Source: Agromyces humatus (GTDB lineage Bacteria > Actinomycetota > Actinomycetes > Actinomycetales > Microbacteriaceae). From it: a DNA stretch of 64,000 bases. The notes under the pieces are model-generated. The model was not told the origin of the DNA, made no database searches, and was given only the letters and a program-made list of their open reading frames with translations. Below are positions 50,163-62,222 of this stretch, piece after piece (the stretch's first letter is position 1; each line of letters opens with the position of its first letter). The position numbers and the translations under genes were made by a program. The stretch spans positions 372,001 to 436,000 of the forward strand of contig NZ_JAJQPD010000001.1 of the NCBI RefSeq assembly GCF_021228295.1. The letters run 5' to 3'.

Positions 50163-50578
50163 GCGTGGTCTCCTCGGTAGTCGGCGAGCTGGCGCGGGCC
50201 GAACGCGTCGGGCAGCACCTCGTCGATGGTCTTGAAGCCCGAGACGGTGTCGAGCACCATGCCCTCGGCCGAGTGCTCGTAGAGCAGCTGCCGGCACCTG
50301 CCGCACGGCATCAGCGTGGCACCGTGGCCGTCGACGCACGTGAACGCCACGAGCCGGCCCCCGCCCGACATGATGAGCGCCGATACGAGCGAGCACTCGG
50401 CGCACAGCGTCACGCCGTACGACGCGTTCTCGACGTTGCACCCGCTCACGACGCGCCCGTCGTCGACGACGGCGGCCGCACCGACCGGGAACTCGGAGTA
50501 CGGCACGTACGCCTTCGCCATGGCTTCGCGCGCGCGCTCGCGCAGGTCTGCCCAGTCGATCGGATCCGTTGCGGTCAT
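50159..50578 (-). CDS. cdd: Cytidine deaminase
   Basis: 139-aa short tetrameric CDA. YSEFPVGAAAVVDDGRVVSG, then CNVENASYGVTLCAECSLVS with the CAE motif (zinc-binding Cys and catalytic Glu), and PCGRCRQLL with the other two zinc cysteines. It converts cytidine and deoxycytidine to uridine forms. ATG 50578 has a GGGAG site 7 nt upstream. It lies 58 nt after the permease stop in the leftward transporter-salvage operon. Confidence 0.93.
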   Translation of the reverse strand: MTATDPIDWADLRERAREAMAKAYVPYSEFPVGAAAVVDDGRVVSGCNVENASYGVTLCAECSLVSALIMSGGGRLVAFTCVDGHGATLMPCGRCRQLLYEHSAEGMVLDTVSGFKTIDEVLPDAFGPRQLADYRGDHA

Positions 50579-50636
50579 GGTTCTGCTCCCGTTCAGGCGA
50601 TCGGTGCGACGGATGCCCCGTGGCCGGGGCCGCCCG

Positions 50637-51922
50637 TCAGGATTTGATGTACGGCTTGCCGTCGGCGGCCGGCGCGCGCGACTTTCCGACGAGCCCGGCA
50701 ACGGCGAAGATCGTGACGACGTACGGCAACATGAGCATGAACTCGCTCGGCACCGGCGAACCGATGACCGACAGCGTGTTCTGCAGGTTCGACGCGAAGC
50801 CGAACAGCAGCGCCGCCAGCGTCGCCTTGATCGGATCCCACTGCCCGAAGATCACGGCGGCGAGGGCGATGAAGCCCGCACCCGCGGTCATCTCTTTATT
50901 GAACGCGATCCCCGAGCCGATCGTGAAGAAGGTGCCGCCGAGTCCGGCGATCGCCCCGGCCAGCGCGACGTTCCAGAAGCGCGTGCTGTTGACCCTGATG
51001 CCGACGGTGTCGGCGGCCTGCGGGTGCTCACCCACGGCCCGAACGCGCAGGCCCCACCTCGTGTGGAAGAGGCCGATGTACACCAGGGCGACCGCGATGT
51101 ACATGAGGTAGACGATGATCGTCTGACGGAAGAACACCGGACCGATGATCGGGATGTCGCCGAGCACCGGGATGTGCAGCCGGTCGAACCTCGGTGGCGT
51201 GTTCAGCGCGGCCGCGTTCGGTGCGAGCACCTGCGAGAAGAAGAAGCTCGTGAGGCCGACGACGAGCACGTTGAGCACGACGCCGACGATGACCTGGTCG
51301 ACGAAGTACTTGATCGCGAACGCGGCGAGCACCATGCCGACGAGCATGCCGGCGACCATCGCCGCGATGAGTCCCAGCCACGGCTGACCGGTGATCGAGG
51401 CGACGACCGCGGCGGTGAACGCGCCGGAGAGGAGCTGGGCCTCGATGGCGATGTTCACCACGCCGGCGCGCTCGCCGATGACGCCCGCGAGCGAGCCGTA
51501 GATGAGCGGAACGGCGAGGCTCAGCGACCCGAACAGCAGGCCGATCATCGGCAGGGACGAGCCGGCACCCGCCCAGGTGAGGAAGCCGAACATGAAGAGG
51601 AGCGCGAAGACGACGATGAGCCAAAGCGGGACGCGGCGCTTCGAACGCACGAGCAGCACGGAGTACAGCGTGCTCACGGCGAGCAGCGCGACGACCGCCC
51701 ACAGCGCCTGCATCGCGGGCACGGTGAGGTCGGGCACCTGGATGGCGTCGGTCTCGCGCGACCACCGGTAGGTCGTCTCGCCGGGCCGAGGCGCGAACAC
51801 CGCGAGGGCGAGCGCGATGAGCGTGAAGATCGCGAAGGCGATCGGGGCCTTCCAGCTCGTCACGACGGTCGTGGCGAGGGCGTCGGGCTGCGGCGCGACG
51901 CGGTGGTGCTCTACGGTCCTGC

Positions 51923-51926
<4 letters not shown>
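50637..51926 (-). CDS. Nucleoside ABC transporter permease 2 (BMP-type)
   Basis: 429-aa permease of the branched-chain/ribose-type fold (BmpG/YufQ, RnsD-like) with about ten helices. SLAGVIGERAGVVNIAIEAQ and TRWGLRVRAVGEHPQAADTVG are family signature loops. GTG 51926 overlaps the stop of permease 1 (GTGA). With permease 1, the dual ATPase and the BMP lipoproteins, it forms a nucleoside importer; cdd and deoA directly downstream support nucleosides as substrates. Confidence 0.92.
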
Positions 51927-53301
<1,375 letters not shown>

Positions 53302-53305
<4 letters not shown>

Positions 53306-54819
53306 GCGGCGGCTCCTTCTGCGGGGACTTCTCCGGCCATCATGAGGCCGAGGACGTCGCGGGGGGTGTCACCGGGGACGATGCCGACGATGCGACCGCG
53401 GTACATGACCATGATGCGATCGGCGAGCGCCGCGACCTCGTCGAGCTCGGTCGAGACGACGACGACTGGTACGCCGCTGTCGCGGGCCGCCACGATGCGC
53501 TTATGGATGAATTCGATCGAGCCGACGTCGACGCCGCGGGTCGGCTGCGCGGCGACGAGGAGCCTGAGGTCGCGGCTGAGCTCACGAGCGAGCACGACCT
53601 TCTGCTGGTTGCCGCCCGACAGTCGCTGCACGTATTCGTTGATGCCCTGGGTGCGGATGTCGAACTCCTCGACCTTCTCGCGCGCGAAGTCGGCGAGATG
53701 CGAGCGCTGCAGGTTGCCGGCGCGAACGAACGGCGGCGATTCGCTGCGGTCGAGCATGAGGTTCTCGGCGATCGTGAACTCGCCGACGAGGCCGTCTTCG
53801 GTGCGGTCTTCTGGCACGAAGCCGACGCCCGACTCGAGGATGTTGCGGACGCTCTGGCCGACGAGCTCGGTGCCGTCGAGCACGGCCGACCCCTGCACGT
53901 GGTGCGCCAACCCCAGCAGCGCCTCGGTGAGCTCGGTCTGGCCGTTGCCCTGCACGCCTGCGACGGCAAGGATCTCGCCGCGACGCACCGTGAAGCTCAC
54001 GTCGTTCACGACGAGTTGCCCGATGGGATCGACGACCGTCAGGTGATCGACCACGAGCGCGTCGTCGCCGAGCTTGGGCTCGTCTTTCTGCACGGTGAGC
54101 TCGACGGCGCGACCGACCATGAGCGAGGCGAGCTCGGCGTTCGACGCGGTCGGCGAGGCTTCGCCGACGACCTTGCCGAGGCGGATCACGGTGATGCGAT
54201 CGGCGACCTCGCGCACCTCGCGCAGCTTGTGCGTGATGAACACGATCGACTTGCCCTCGGCTTTGAGCTGCCGCATGATCGCCATCAGCTCATCGGTCTC
54301 TTGCGGCGTGAGCACGGCGGTCGGCTCGTCGAACACGAGCACCTTCGCGTCGCGCGAGAGCGCCTTGATGATCTCGACGCGCTGCTGCACGCCGACCGGC
54401 AGGTCTTCGACGAGCGCGTCGGGGTCGACGTGGAAGCCGAACCGCGCCGCGATCTCGTTCACCTTCGCCCGTGCGGCAGGCAGGTCGAGCAGGCCGCCCG
54501 CCCGGGTGGACTCGTTGCCGAGCATGACGTTCTCGGCGACGGTGAAGACGGGGATGAGCATGAAGTGCTGGTGCACCATGCCGATGCCGGCCGCCATCGC
54601 GTCGCCAGGGCCCTCGAAGTGCTGCACCTCGTCGTTGAGGAGCACCTCGCCCTCGTCGGCCTGGTACAGGCCGTAGAGCACGTTCATGAGCGTGGACTTG
54701 CCGGCACCGTTCTCACCCAGCAGGCAGTGGATCTCTCCAGCCTCTACGGTGAGGTCGATGTGGTCGTTCGCGACCAAGCTTCCGAAACGCTTCGTGATGC
54801 CGCGAAGTTGGAGCTTCAT
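53302..54819 (-). CDS. Nucleoside ABC transporter ATP-binding protein (two ABC domains)
   Basis: 505-aa tandem ATPase of the RbsA/BmpE (YufO) type. Domain 1 has Walker A LLGENGAGKSTLM and Walker B VLVFDEPTAVL; domain 2 has the usual degenerate Walker A VAGVQGNGQTELTEAL, an LSGGNQQKVVLARELS signature and AAQPTRGVDVG. ATG 54819 follows a TAGGAT box by 7 nt, so the transporter message is leaderless. An 8-bp inverted repeat sits at its -35 position. It lies downstream of the BMP lipoprotein gene on the same strand, with its own promoter. Confidence 0.93.
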
Positions 54820-54826
54820 GTTCCCG

Positions 54827-54859
54827 ATCCTAGTGATTCGACTGCATCCGTTGCAGTCG
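54827..54859 (-). promoter_or_regulatory. Promoter of the nucleoside transporter operon with inverted-repeat operator candidate
   Basis: -10 TAGGAT (54832-54827, minus strand), 7 nt before ATG 54819. In the -35 region is the perfect inverted repeat CGACTGCA-TCCGT-TGCAGTCG (54839-54859, 8-bp arms, 5-nt centre). No -35 consensus is present, which suggests factor-dependent or repressible control. Confidence 0.55.
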
Positions 54860-54985
54860 CTGCGCGAATGTTGAACGTGTCGGATGTCGCATGCTCAGAT
54901 GTGGGGTCGATACCCGAGCGCGTGGCCCGACACGCGGAGCGGGGAGGCCGGCAGCCGCCGACCTCCCCGCTCGCATGCCCTCGAC

Positions 54986-56077
54986 TCAGCCCGCGAGGTA
55001 GGAGTTGACCGTCACGTCGCCCGCGATGATCGCGGCCCGCAGGTCGTCGAGCTCGCCCTGCAGCGTGTCGGAGACCTGCGACTCGAAGTCGTGGAACGGT
55101 GCGACGCCCACGCCCTCGTTCTCGAGCGTGCCGATGAACGGGGTCGGGTCGAACTCGTCGTTGCCCGCGGCGAGCACGGCCTCGTAGGTACCGACGTCGA
55201 TGCCCTTGAGGATCGAGGTCAGCATCAGGTCGGCGACCGACGGGTCGGTCTCGGTGAAGTCGGCGTCGACGCCGATCATCGCGATGTCGCGGCCGGCCTC
55301 GCGCATGGCCGCAGCGGCCGACTGGTAGATCGGGCCGCCGACGGGCAGCAGCACGTCGACGTTCTGGTCGATGAGGCTCTGCGCGGTCTGGCGAGCGGTG
55401 TCGTTGGCCTCGAAGCCACCGGTGAAGAGGCCGTCGGTGCCGTCCCAGCCGAGGACCGTGACTGCCTTGCCCTTCTCGGAGCTGTAGTAGTCGACGCCCT
55501 GCTTGAAGCCGTCCATGAAGATCGACACGGTCGGGAAGTTCATGCCGCCGAAGGTGCCGACCGTGTTCGTGGTCGTGAAGTCGGCCGCCGCGTAGCCGGC
55601 CAGGAACGCCGCCTGCGCCGTGTCGAAGAGGATCGGCTTGATGTTCGGCGCGTCGATCTCGCCGTTGAAGTCGTTGTCGGCCGCGTCGTCGATGATGACG
55701 TACTCGAGGTCGGGGTTCGCGAGCGCGGACTCGACCGTGGCGGCCGAGAGGGCGAAGCCCACGGTCACGATCAGGTCGCAGCCCTGGTCGACGAGGCTGA
55801 CGAGGTTCGGCGCGTAGTCGGTCTCGGCCTGCGACTCGACCGTGATCGGCTCGACGCCGAGCTCTTCGGATGCCTGCGTGAGACCCTCGAAGCTGAGCTG
55901 GTTGAACGACTTGTCGTCGAAGCCGCCGGCGTCGGACACCATGCACGGCTGGAAGTCGGGTACGGCAGCCCCGGTCTCAGTCGTTTCCTCGGGGGCCGAC
56001 GCACAGCCGGCGAGCAGCACGGCTGCGCCCAACAGCGAGAGCCCGCCGAGGGCCGCCTTCTTGGTCATGACCTTCAC
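54986..56077 (-). CDS. BMP-family nucleoside-binding lipoprotein 1
   Basis: 363-aa Bmp/PnrA-like substrate-binding protein. Signal peptide with lipobox LAGC, then the BMP fold: SDAGGFDDKSFNQLSFEGL (nucleoside-binding DDKSFNQ), DLIVTVGFALSAATVESALA, and VLLPVGGPIYQSAAAAMREA. GTG 56077 is preferred because GGAGG lies 5 nt upstream; an in-frame ATG at 56068 is too close to its own purine stretch. It delivers nucleosides to the ABC transporter encoded just downstream. A paralogue lies upstream, beyond a repeat pair. Confidence 0.92.
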   Translation of the reverse strand: MKVMTKKAALGGLSLLGAAVLLAGCASAPEETTETGAAVPDFQPCMVSDAGGFDDKSFNQLSFEGLTQASEELGVEPITVESQAETDYAPNLVSLVDQGCDLIVTVGFALSAATVESALANPDLEYVIIDDAADNDFNGEIDAPNIKPILFDTAQAAFLAGYAAADFTTTNTVGTFGGMNFPTVSIFMDGFKQGVDYYSSEKGKAVTVLGWDGTDGLFTGGFEANDTARQTAQSLIDQNVDVLLPVGGPIYQSAAAAMREAGRDIAMIGVDADFTETDPSVADLMLTSILKGIDVGTYEAVLAAGNDEFDPTPFIGTLENEGVGVAPFHDFESQVSDTLQGELDDLRAAIIAGDVTVNSYLAG

Positions 56078-56201
56078 AGTGTCCTCCAAAGTCCTGCAGC
56101 CCCATCGGTCCGGGGGCGTTGTGGTCACGTTACCGAAAGTTGCATCGCGCGCCATCGTGGTTTGCGCCGGTGAAGCCCAATGGTTATGAAGACGCGATCT
56201 T

Positions 56202-56217
56202 CTGCTCATATGAGCAG
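56202..56217. repeat. Perfect 16-bp palindrome
   Basis: CTGCTCATATGAGCAG in the 254-nt gap between the two BMP genes, about 125 nt upstream of BMP lipoprotein 1. It may be an operator; nothing identical was seen elsewhere in the window. Confidence 0.45.
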
Positions 56218-56247
56218 GACGGAGGCCCCTCGAACGGGGGTCTCGCT

Positions 56248-56322
56248 GGTCGAGCAGCCGCGCAACGGCGTATCGAGACCTCGCACGTCAGGGTCTCGAT
56301 GCGCGCTTCGCGCTCCTCGACC
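56248..56322. repeat. Inverted pair of palindromic repeats between the BMP genes
   Basis: GGTCGAGCAGCCGCGCAACG... ending ATCGAGACC (56248-56280) faces GGTCTCGATGCGCGCTTCGC... ending CTCGACC (56292-56322) across 11 nt. It belongs to the same subfamily as the pair at 48775. It lies 9 nt beyond the stop of BMP lipoprotein 2 and could end its transcript. Confidence 0.82.
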
Positions 56323-56331
56323 GGCGCTCGC

Positions 56332-57393
56332 TCAGGGCGTGCTCGGCGACTCGACCACGATGTCGCCGGCGATGATCGACGCCCGCAGCCCCTCGATCTC
56401 GGCGTCGAGTTCGGCCGAGACGAGCGACGAGAGGTCGTGGTACGGCGCGATCTCGACGCCGCCGTTCTCGAGCGTGCCGACGTACGGCTCGTTCACGAAC
56501 GAGTCGTCGACGACGTCCCCGACGATCTCGACCATCGCGTCCTGCGTGTTCTTCAGCACGCTCGTGAGGACCACGGGCCGGAACGCCTCGGTCAGGGTCT
56601 CGTAGCCGTCGCTGTCGACCCAGATCACCGAGACCCCGCCGCGCTCGACGGCGGCCGACGCCGCCCCCTCGCCGACCTGCCCGGCCACGGGGAGGATCAC
56701 GTCGGCGCCCTGGTCGATGAACCCCTCGCTCAGCGCCTTGCCCTTGTTGATGTCCTCGAAGTCGCCGGTGAACGCCCCGTCTTGCGTCGCCTTGTCCCAG
56801 CCGAGTGCGCGCACGTCGGTGCCGTGCACCTCGTTGTACTCGGCGACGCCGTCGACGAAGCCGTCCATGAACAGGGTCACGGGCGGCTGGTTGCCGCCGC
56901 CGAACGTGGCGACGACGCCGGTCTTCGACACCCCCGCCGCGAGGTAGCCGGCGAGGTACGACGCCTGCGCGGTGTCGAAGATGACCGGCTTCACGTTCGG
57001 CGCCTCGACGATCTCGTCGACGATCGCGAACGCGAGGTCGGGGTTCTTGCCGGCCTGGTCGAGCGTGGACTCGGCCAGCTCGAACCCGACCGTGACGACG
57101 AGCTCGCAGCCCGACCCGGCGGCCTGCTCGACATTGGGGGCGAGGTCGGTCTCGCCGGTCGAGACGAGCGCCTCGGCCTCGACGCCGAACTCCGCCTCGG
57201 CCGCCTGCAGCCCCTCCCACGTCGACTGGTTGAACGAGCGGTCCTCGAGACCGCCCGAATTCGTCACCATGCGTACGCAGGTCTCGGATGCAGCGACCCC
57301 GTCGCCGGCGTCGGGCGCGGGTGCGCACGAGACGAGGAGTGCGGATGTCGCGACCAGCACGGCCCCGACGGAGAAACGCCGACCCTGGGACAT
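56332..57393 (-). CDS. BMP-family nucleoside-binding lipoprotein 2
   Basis: 353-aa paralogue of the downstream BMP protein. Lipobox LVSC, then NSGGLEDRSFNQSTWEGLQA, ELVVTVGFELAESTLDQAGK and VILPVAGQVGEGAASAAVER. In the ligand loop DDKSFNQ is replaced by EDRSFNQ, a modest change that could shift specificity. It is separated from paralogue 1 by a 254-nt gap with a repeat pair, so the two are probably expressed separately and share one ABC transporter. ATG 57393 has a GAGGTAG-like site upstream. Confidence 0.9.
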   Translation of the reverse strand: MSQGRRFSVGAVLVATSALLVSCAPAPDAGDGVAASETCVRMVTNSGGLEDRSFNQSTWEGLQAAEAEFGVEAEALVSTGETDLAPNVEQAAGSGCELVVTVGFELAESTLDQAGKNPDLAFAIVDEIVEAPNVKPVIFDTAQASYLAGYLAAGVSKTGVVATFGGGNQPPVTLFMDGFVDGVAEYNEVHGTDVRALGWDKATQDGAFTGDFEDINKGKALSEGFIDQGADVILPVAGQVGEGAASAAVERGGVSVIWVDSDGYETLTEAFRPVVLTSVLKNTQDAMVEIVGDVVDDSFVNEPYVGTLENGGVEIAPYHDLSSLVSAELDAEIEGLRASIIAGDIVVESPSTP

Positions 57394-57426
57394 CCGCTAC
57401 CTCGTTCTCTCCGCCGGGATGCTGAA

Positions 57427-58548
57427 TTACAGCACGTCGCTCGAGCCGCCGAGCCGCAGGGCGTCGACGACCGCCTTCACCCGCTGCGCGTGCTCGCTCG
57501 TTGTGACGAGGAGCGCGTCGGGCGTGTCCACCACGACGATATCGTGCACGCCGATGAGGCTGATGACCCGTTTCGACCGGCTCACGACGATGCCGCTGGA
57601 TGCGTCGGCGAGCACGCGAGCGTTCTCGCCGAGGATCGCGAGCTCGCCCGACCGGCCGGCGGTGTTGAGCTTCGCGAGCGAGGCGAAGTCGCCCACGTCG
57701 TCCCACTGGAAGTGGCCGCGGATGACGGCGAGGCGGCCGGCCGCCGCCGCCGGTTCGGCGACCGAGTAGTCGATCGCGATCTTCTCGAGTCTCGGCCAGA
57801 TGCGGTCGACGGCCGGGCCGCGGGTCGCCGGGTCGTCCCAGGCGGCCGCGAGCTCGACGAGCCCCGCGTGCAGCTCGGGCTTGTTGCGGGCGATCTCGGC
57901 GAGCAACGTGTCGGCGCGGGCGATGAACATGCCGGCGTTCCAGAGGTGTCGTCCGCCGGCGAGATAGCGCTTGGCCGTCGCGAGGTCGGGCTTCTCGACG
58001 AAGCTCGACACCGCCTCGGCGTGTTCGGCTCCGGCGATGTCGAGCGCCGCGCCGCACTCGATGTACCCGAACCCGACCGCCGGCTCGGTCGGGGTGATGC
58101 CGATCGTGGCGATGTAGCCGGCGGCGGCGGCGGCGACCGCCTCGGTGACGGCCTGCCGGAAGAGCGCATCGCCCGAGATCACGTGGTCGGCGGCGAACGA
58201 GCCGATGATCACGCCGGGCTCGCGGCGCTCGAGGATCGCCGCGGCGAGGCCGATCGCGGCCGTCGAGTCGCGCGGCTCGCTCTCGAGCACGATGTTCGCG
58301 TCGGACAGCCCGGGGAGCTGGGCTTCGACCGCGGCGCGGTGGGCGCGGCCGGTGACGACCATGATGCGCTGCTCGCCCGAGAGCGGAGCGAGCCGGTCCC
58401 ACGTGTCCTTCAGCAGGGTCTGCCCGGAGCCGGTCAGGTCGTGCAGGAACTTCGGCGCGTCGGCACGGGAGAGCGGCCAGAGGCGGGAGCCGACGCCGCC
58501 CGCGGGGATGACCGCGTAGAACCGGTCGAGAGGCTGGTCCAGATGCAT
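57427..58548 (-). CDS. manC: Mannose-1-phosphate guanylyltransferase
   Basis: 373-aa nucleotidyltransferase. YAVIPAGGVGSRLWPLSRAD is the pyrophosphorylase signature, IGSFAADHVISGDALF and VSSFVEKPDLATAKRYL complete the active site, and WNAGMFIARADTL is typical of GDP-mannose pyrophosphorylases. The isomerase domain of bifunctional ManC is missing, so it only makes GDP-mannose from mannose-1-phosphate. ATG 58548 lies 6 nt after TATCCT (leaderless). It can supply donors to the glycosyltransferases of the polysaccharide loci. Confidence 0.92.
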   Translation of the reverse strand: MHLDQPLDRFYAVIPAGGVGSRLWPLSRADAPKFLHDLTGSGQTLLKDTWDRLAPLSGEQRIMVVTGRAHRAAVEAQLPGLSDANIVLESEPRDSTAAIGLAAAILERREPGVIIGSFAADHVISGDALFRQAVTEAVAAAAAGYIATIGITPTEPAVGFGYIECGAALDIAGAEHAEAVSSFVEKPDLATAKRYLAGGRHLWNAGMFIARADTLLAEIARNKPELHAGLVELAAAWDDPATRGPAVDRIWPRLEKIAIDYSVAEPAAAAGRLAVIRGHFQWDDVGDFASLAKLNTAGRSGELAILGENARVLADASSGIVVSRSKRVISLIGVHDIVVVDTPDALLVTTSEHAQRVKAVVDALRLGGSSDVL

Positions 58549-58554
58549 CCGCTC

Positions 58555-58560
58555 AGGATA
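58555..58560 (-). promoter_or_regulatory. -10 box TATCCT for manC, leaderless arrangement
   Basis: Minus-strand TATCCT, 6 nt before ATG 58548. Confidence 0.5.
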
Positions 58561-58653
58561 GCGGGCGTCGGCGCACCTCCGTCGACGGCATGGATGTCTC
58601 GACGTCAAGACATCAGGCGGACCACAGGGGCGCCGCGGTCCGGAACGTCGGAC

Positions 58654-58659
58654 TACACT
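58654..58659 (+). promoter_or_regulatory. -10 box TACACT for sdhCDAB
   Basis: TACACT about 70 nt before ATG 58730, giving a leader of about 64 nt with an AGGGAGG ribosome site close to the start. No -35 consensus. Confidence 0.45.
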
Positions 58660-58729
58660 CGGGATCGGGCCGTTGCGCCCCCAGATGCCCGCTCGAGCCG
58701 GGCAGGATTCATCCCAGGGAGGGTTGTTC

Positions 58730-59152
58730 ATGCCAGAGAACTCGGCAGGAACCCTGGTCACACCCGCGAAGCCGGCGAAAGAGAAGCCGGGCGGCACGCT
58801 CTACCGCGGTCGCGAGGGCATGTGGTCATGGGTGCTGCACCGCATCACGGGTGTCGCCATCTTCTTCTTCCTGCTCGTGCACATCCTCGACACGGCACTC
58901 GTGCGAGTGAGCCCCGAGGCGTACAACGCCGTGATCGGCACCTACCAGACGCCCATCATGGGCCTCGGCGAGGTCGCACTGGTCGGCGCCATCGTGTTCC
59001 ACGCCTTCAACGGGCTGCGCATCATCCTCGTCGACTTCTGGTCGTGGGCCACGCGCAACCAGAAGGTGCTCTTCTACATCGTCGTCGCGCTCTGGCTCAT
59101 CACGATGCTCGCCTTCACGCCGCGGCACCTCATCAACGTCTTCAGCCACTAG
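58730..59152 (+). CDS. sdhC: Succinate dehydrogenase cytochrome b556 subunit
   Basis: 140-aa membrane anchor with three helices. GREGMWSWVLHRITGVAIFF contains the SdhC signature (HRITG), and FHAFNGLRIILVDF has the haem-ligand region. AGGGAGG lies 7 nt before ATG 58730. It carries quinone binding with SdhD and begins the sdhCDAB operon; the next gene is 14 nt downstream. Confidence 0.93.
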   Translation: MPENSAGTLVTPAKPAKEKPGGTLYRGREGMWSWVLHRITGVAIFFFLLVHILDTALVRVSPEAYNAVIGTYQTPIMGLGEVALVGAIVFHAFNGLRIILVDFWSWATRNQKVLFYIVVALWLITMLAFTPRHLINVFSH

Positions 59153-59166
59153 TACGGGGAACGACA

Positions 59167-59619
59167 GTGACGAACACCATCGAAGCACCCCGGAGCCCGG
59201 CACGGCCCGCGCGCAAGCGCGGCACCAACTGGGAGAAGTGGGGCTGGATCTACATGCGCGCCTCGGGCGTCGTGCTCATCGTGCTCATCTTCGGCCACCT
59301 GTTCATGAACCTCATCGTGGGCGACGGCGTCAGCGCCATCGACTTCGGCTTCGTCGCCGGCAAGTGGGCCGACCCGTTCTGGCAGTGGTGGGACGTGCTG
59401 ATGCTCTGGCTGGCACTCATCCACGGCGCCAACGGCATGCGCACGATCGTGAACGACTACACGAACCCGGGAACGGTGCAGAAGGTGCTGAAGGGCGCGC
59501 TGTTCGCGGCCGCGGCCGTGCTCATCGTCCTCGGCACGCTCGTGGTCTTCACCTTCGACCCGTGCCCGCCCGTCGCAGCCGACGCGGCCGACCTGCTCCC
59601 CTCGTTCTGTTCCGCATAG
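59167..59619 (+). CDS. sdhD: Succinate dehydrogenase hydrophobic membrane anchor subunit
   Basis: 150-aa membrane anchor with three helices. [20 protein letters not shown] and [18 protein letters not shown] match SdhD of actinobacteria, the HGANGxR His being a haem ligand. GTG 59167 is preceded by GGGGA. It anchors the catalytic subunits and helps form the quinone site. It ends 7 nt before sdhA. Confidence 0.92.
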   Translation: MTNTIEAPRSPARPARKRGTNWEKWGWIYMRASGVVLIVLIFGHLFMNLIVGDGVSAIDFGFVAGKWADPFWQWWDVLMLWLALIHGANGMRTIVNDYTNPGTVQKVLKGALFAAAAVLIVLGTLVVFTFDPCPPVAADAADLLPSFCSA

Positions 59620-59626
59620 GAGATCC

Positions 59627-61435
<1,809 letters not shown>

Positions 61436-61436
61436 C

Positions 61437-62195
61437 GTGAGCACTGCAACGCTCGAGGCCCGATCGACCGAAGCCGCGGTCCAGTCGTTCACCGTCACGT
61501 TCCTGATCCGCCGCTTCGACCCCGATGTCGACACCGAGCCGCGCTGGCAGGACTTCGACGTCGAGATGTACGCCACCGACCGCGTGCTCGACGCGCTGCA
61601 CAAGATCAAGTGGGAGCAGGACGGCTCGCTCACGTTCCGCCGCTCCTGCGCGCACGGCATCTGCGGCTCCGATGCGATGCGCATCAACGGCCGCAACCGG
61701 CTGGCCTGCAAGACGCTCATCAAGGACCTCGACATCTCGAAGCCGATCTACGTGGAGGCCATCAAGGGCCTGCCCCTCGAGAAGGACCTCATCGTCGACA
61801 TGGAGCCGTTCTTCGCGAGCTTCCGCGACGTTCAGCCGTTCCTGGTCTCGAACAGCGCCCCTGAGCCGGGCAAGGAGCGCGTGCAATCGGTCGCTGAGCG
61901 CGCCCGCTTCGATGACACCACCAAGTGCATCCTCTGCGCCGCGTGCACCTCGTCGTGCCCCGTGTTCTGGACCGACGGCCAGTACTTCGGCCCCGCCGCG
62001 ATCGTGAACGCGCACCGCTTCATCTTCGACTCGCGCGACGACAACGCACAGACCCGCCTCGACATCCTCAACGACACCGAGGGCGTGTGGCGCTGCCGCA
62101 CGACCTTCAACTGCACCGACGCATGCCCGCGCGGCATCGAGGTCACGAAGGCGATCGCCGAGGTCAAGCAGGCCGTCATGCGCGGCAAGCCGTAG
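61437..62195 (+). CDS. sdhB: Succinate dehydrogenase iron-sulfur subunit
   Basis: 252-aa protein with three clusters: RRSCAHGICGSDAMRING followed by RNRLACK for 2Fe-2S, then CILCAACTSSCPVFW and CTDACPRGI for 4Fe-4S and 3Fe-4S. It passes electrons from SdhA to the membrane quinone. GTG 61437 is one nt past the sdhA stop; no separate ribosome site, so translation is probably coupled. Normal length. Confidence 0.96.
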   Translation: MSTATLEARSTEAAVQSFTVTFLIRRFDPDVDTEPRWQDFDVEMYATDRVLDALHKIKWEQDGSLTFRRSCAHGICGSDAMRINGRNRLACKTLIKDLDISKPIYVEAIKGLPLEKDLIVDMEPFFASFRDVQPFLVSNSAPEPGKERVQSVAERARFDDTTKCILCAACTSSCPVFWTDGQYFGPAAIVNAHRFIFDSRDDNAQTRLDILNDTEGVWRCRTTFNCTDACPRGIEVTKAIAEVKQAVMRGKP

Positions 62196-62222
62196 GCTTC
62201 CGCGCTCGGCGGGAGAGGCAGC

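Noticed and set aside
56119..59619. Very long plus-strand open frame before sdhD
   Set aside because: It runs antisense through BMP lipoprotein 2 and manC and out of frame over sdhC; only the last 150 codons (sdhD from GTG 59167) are real.
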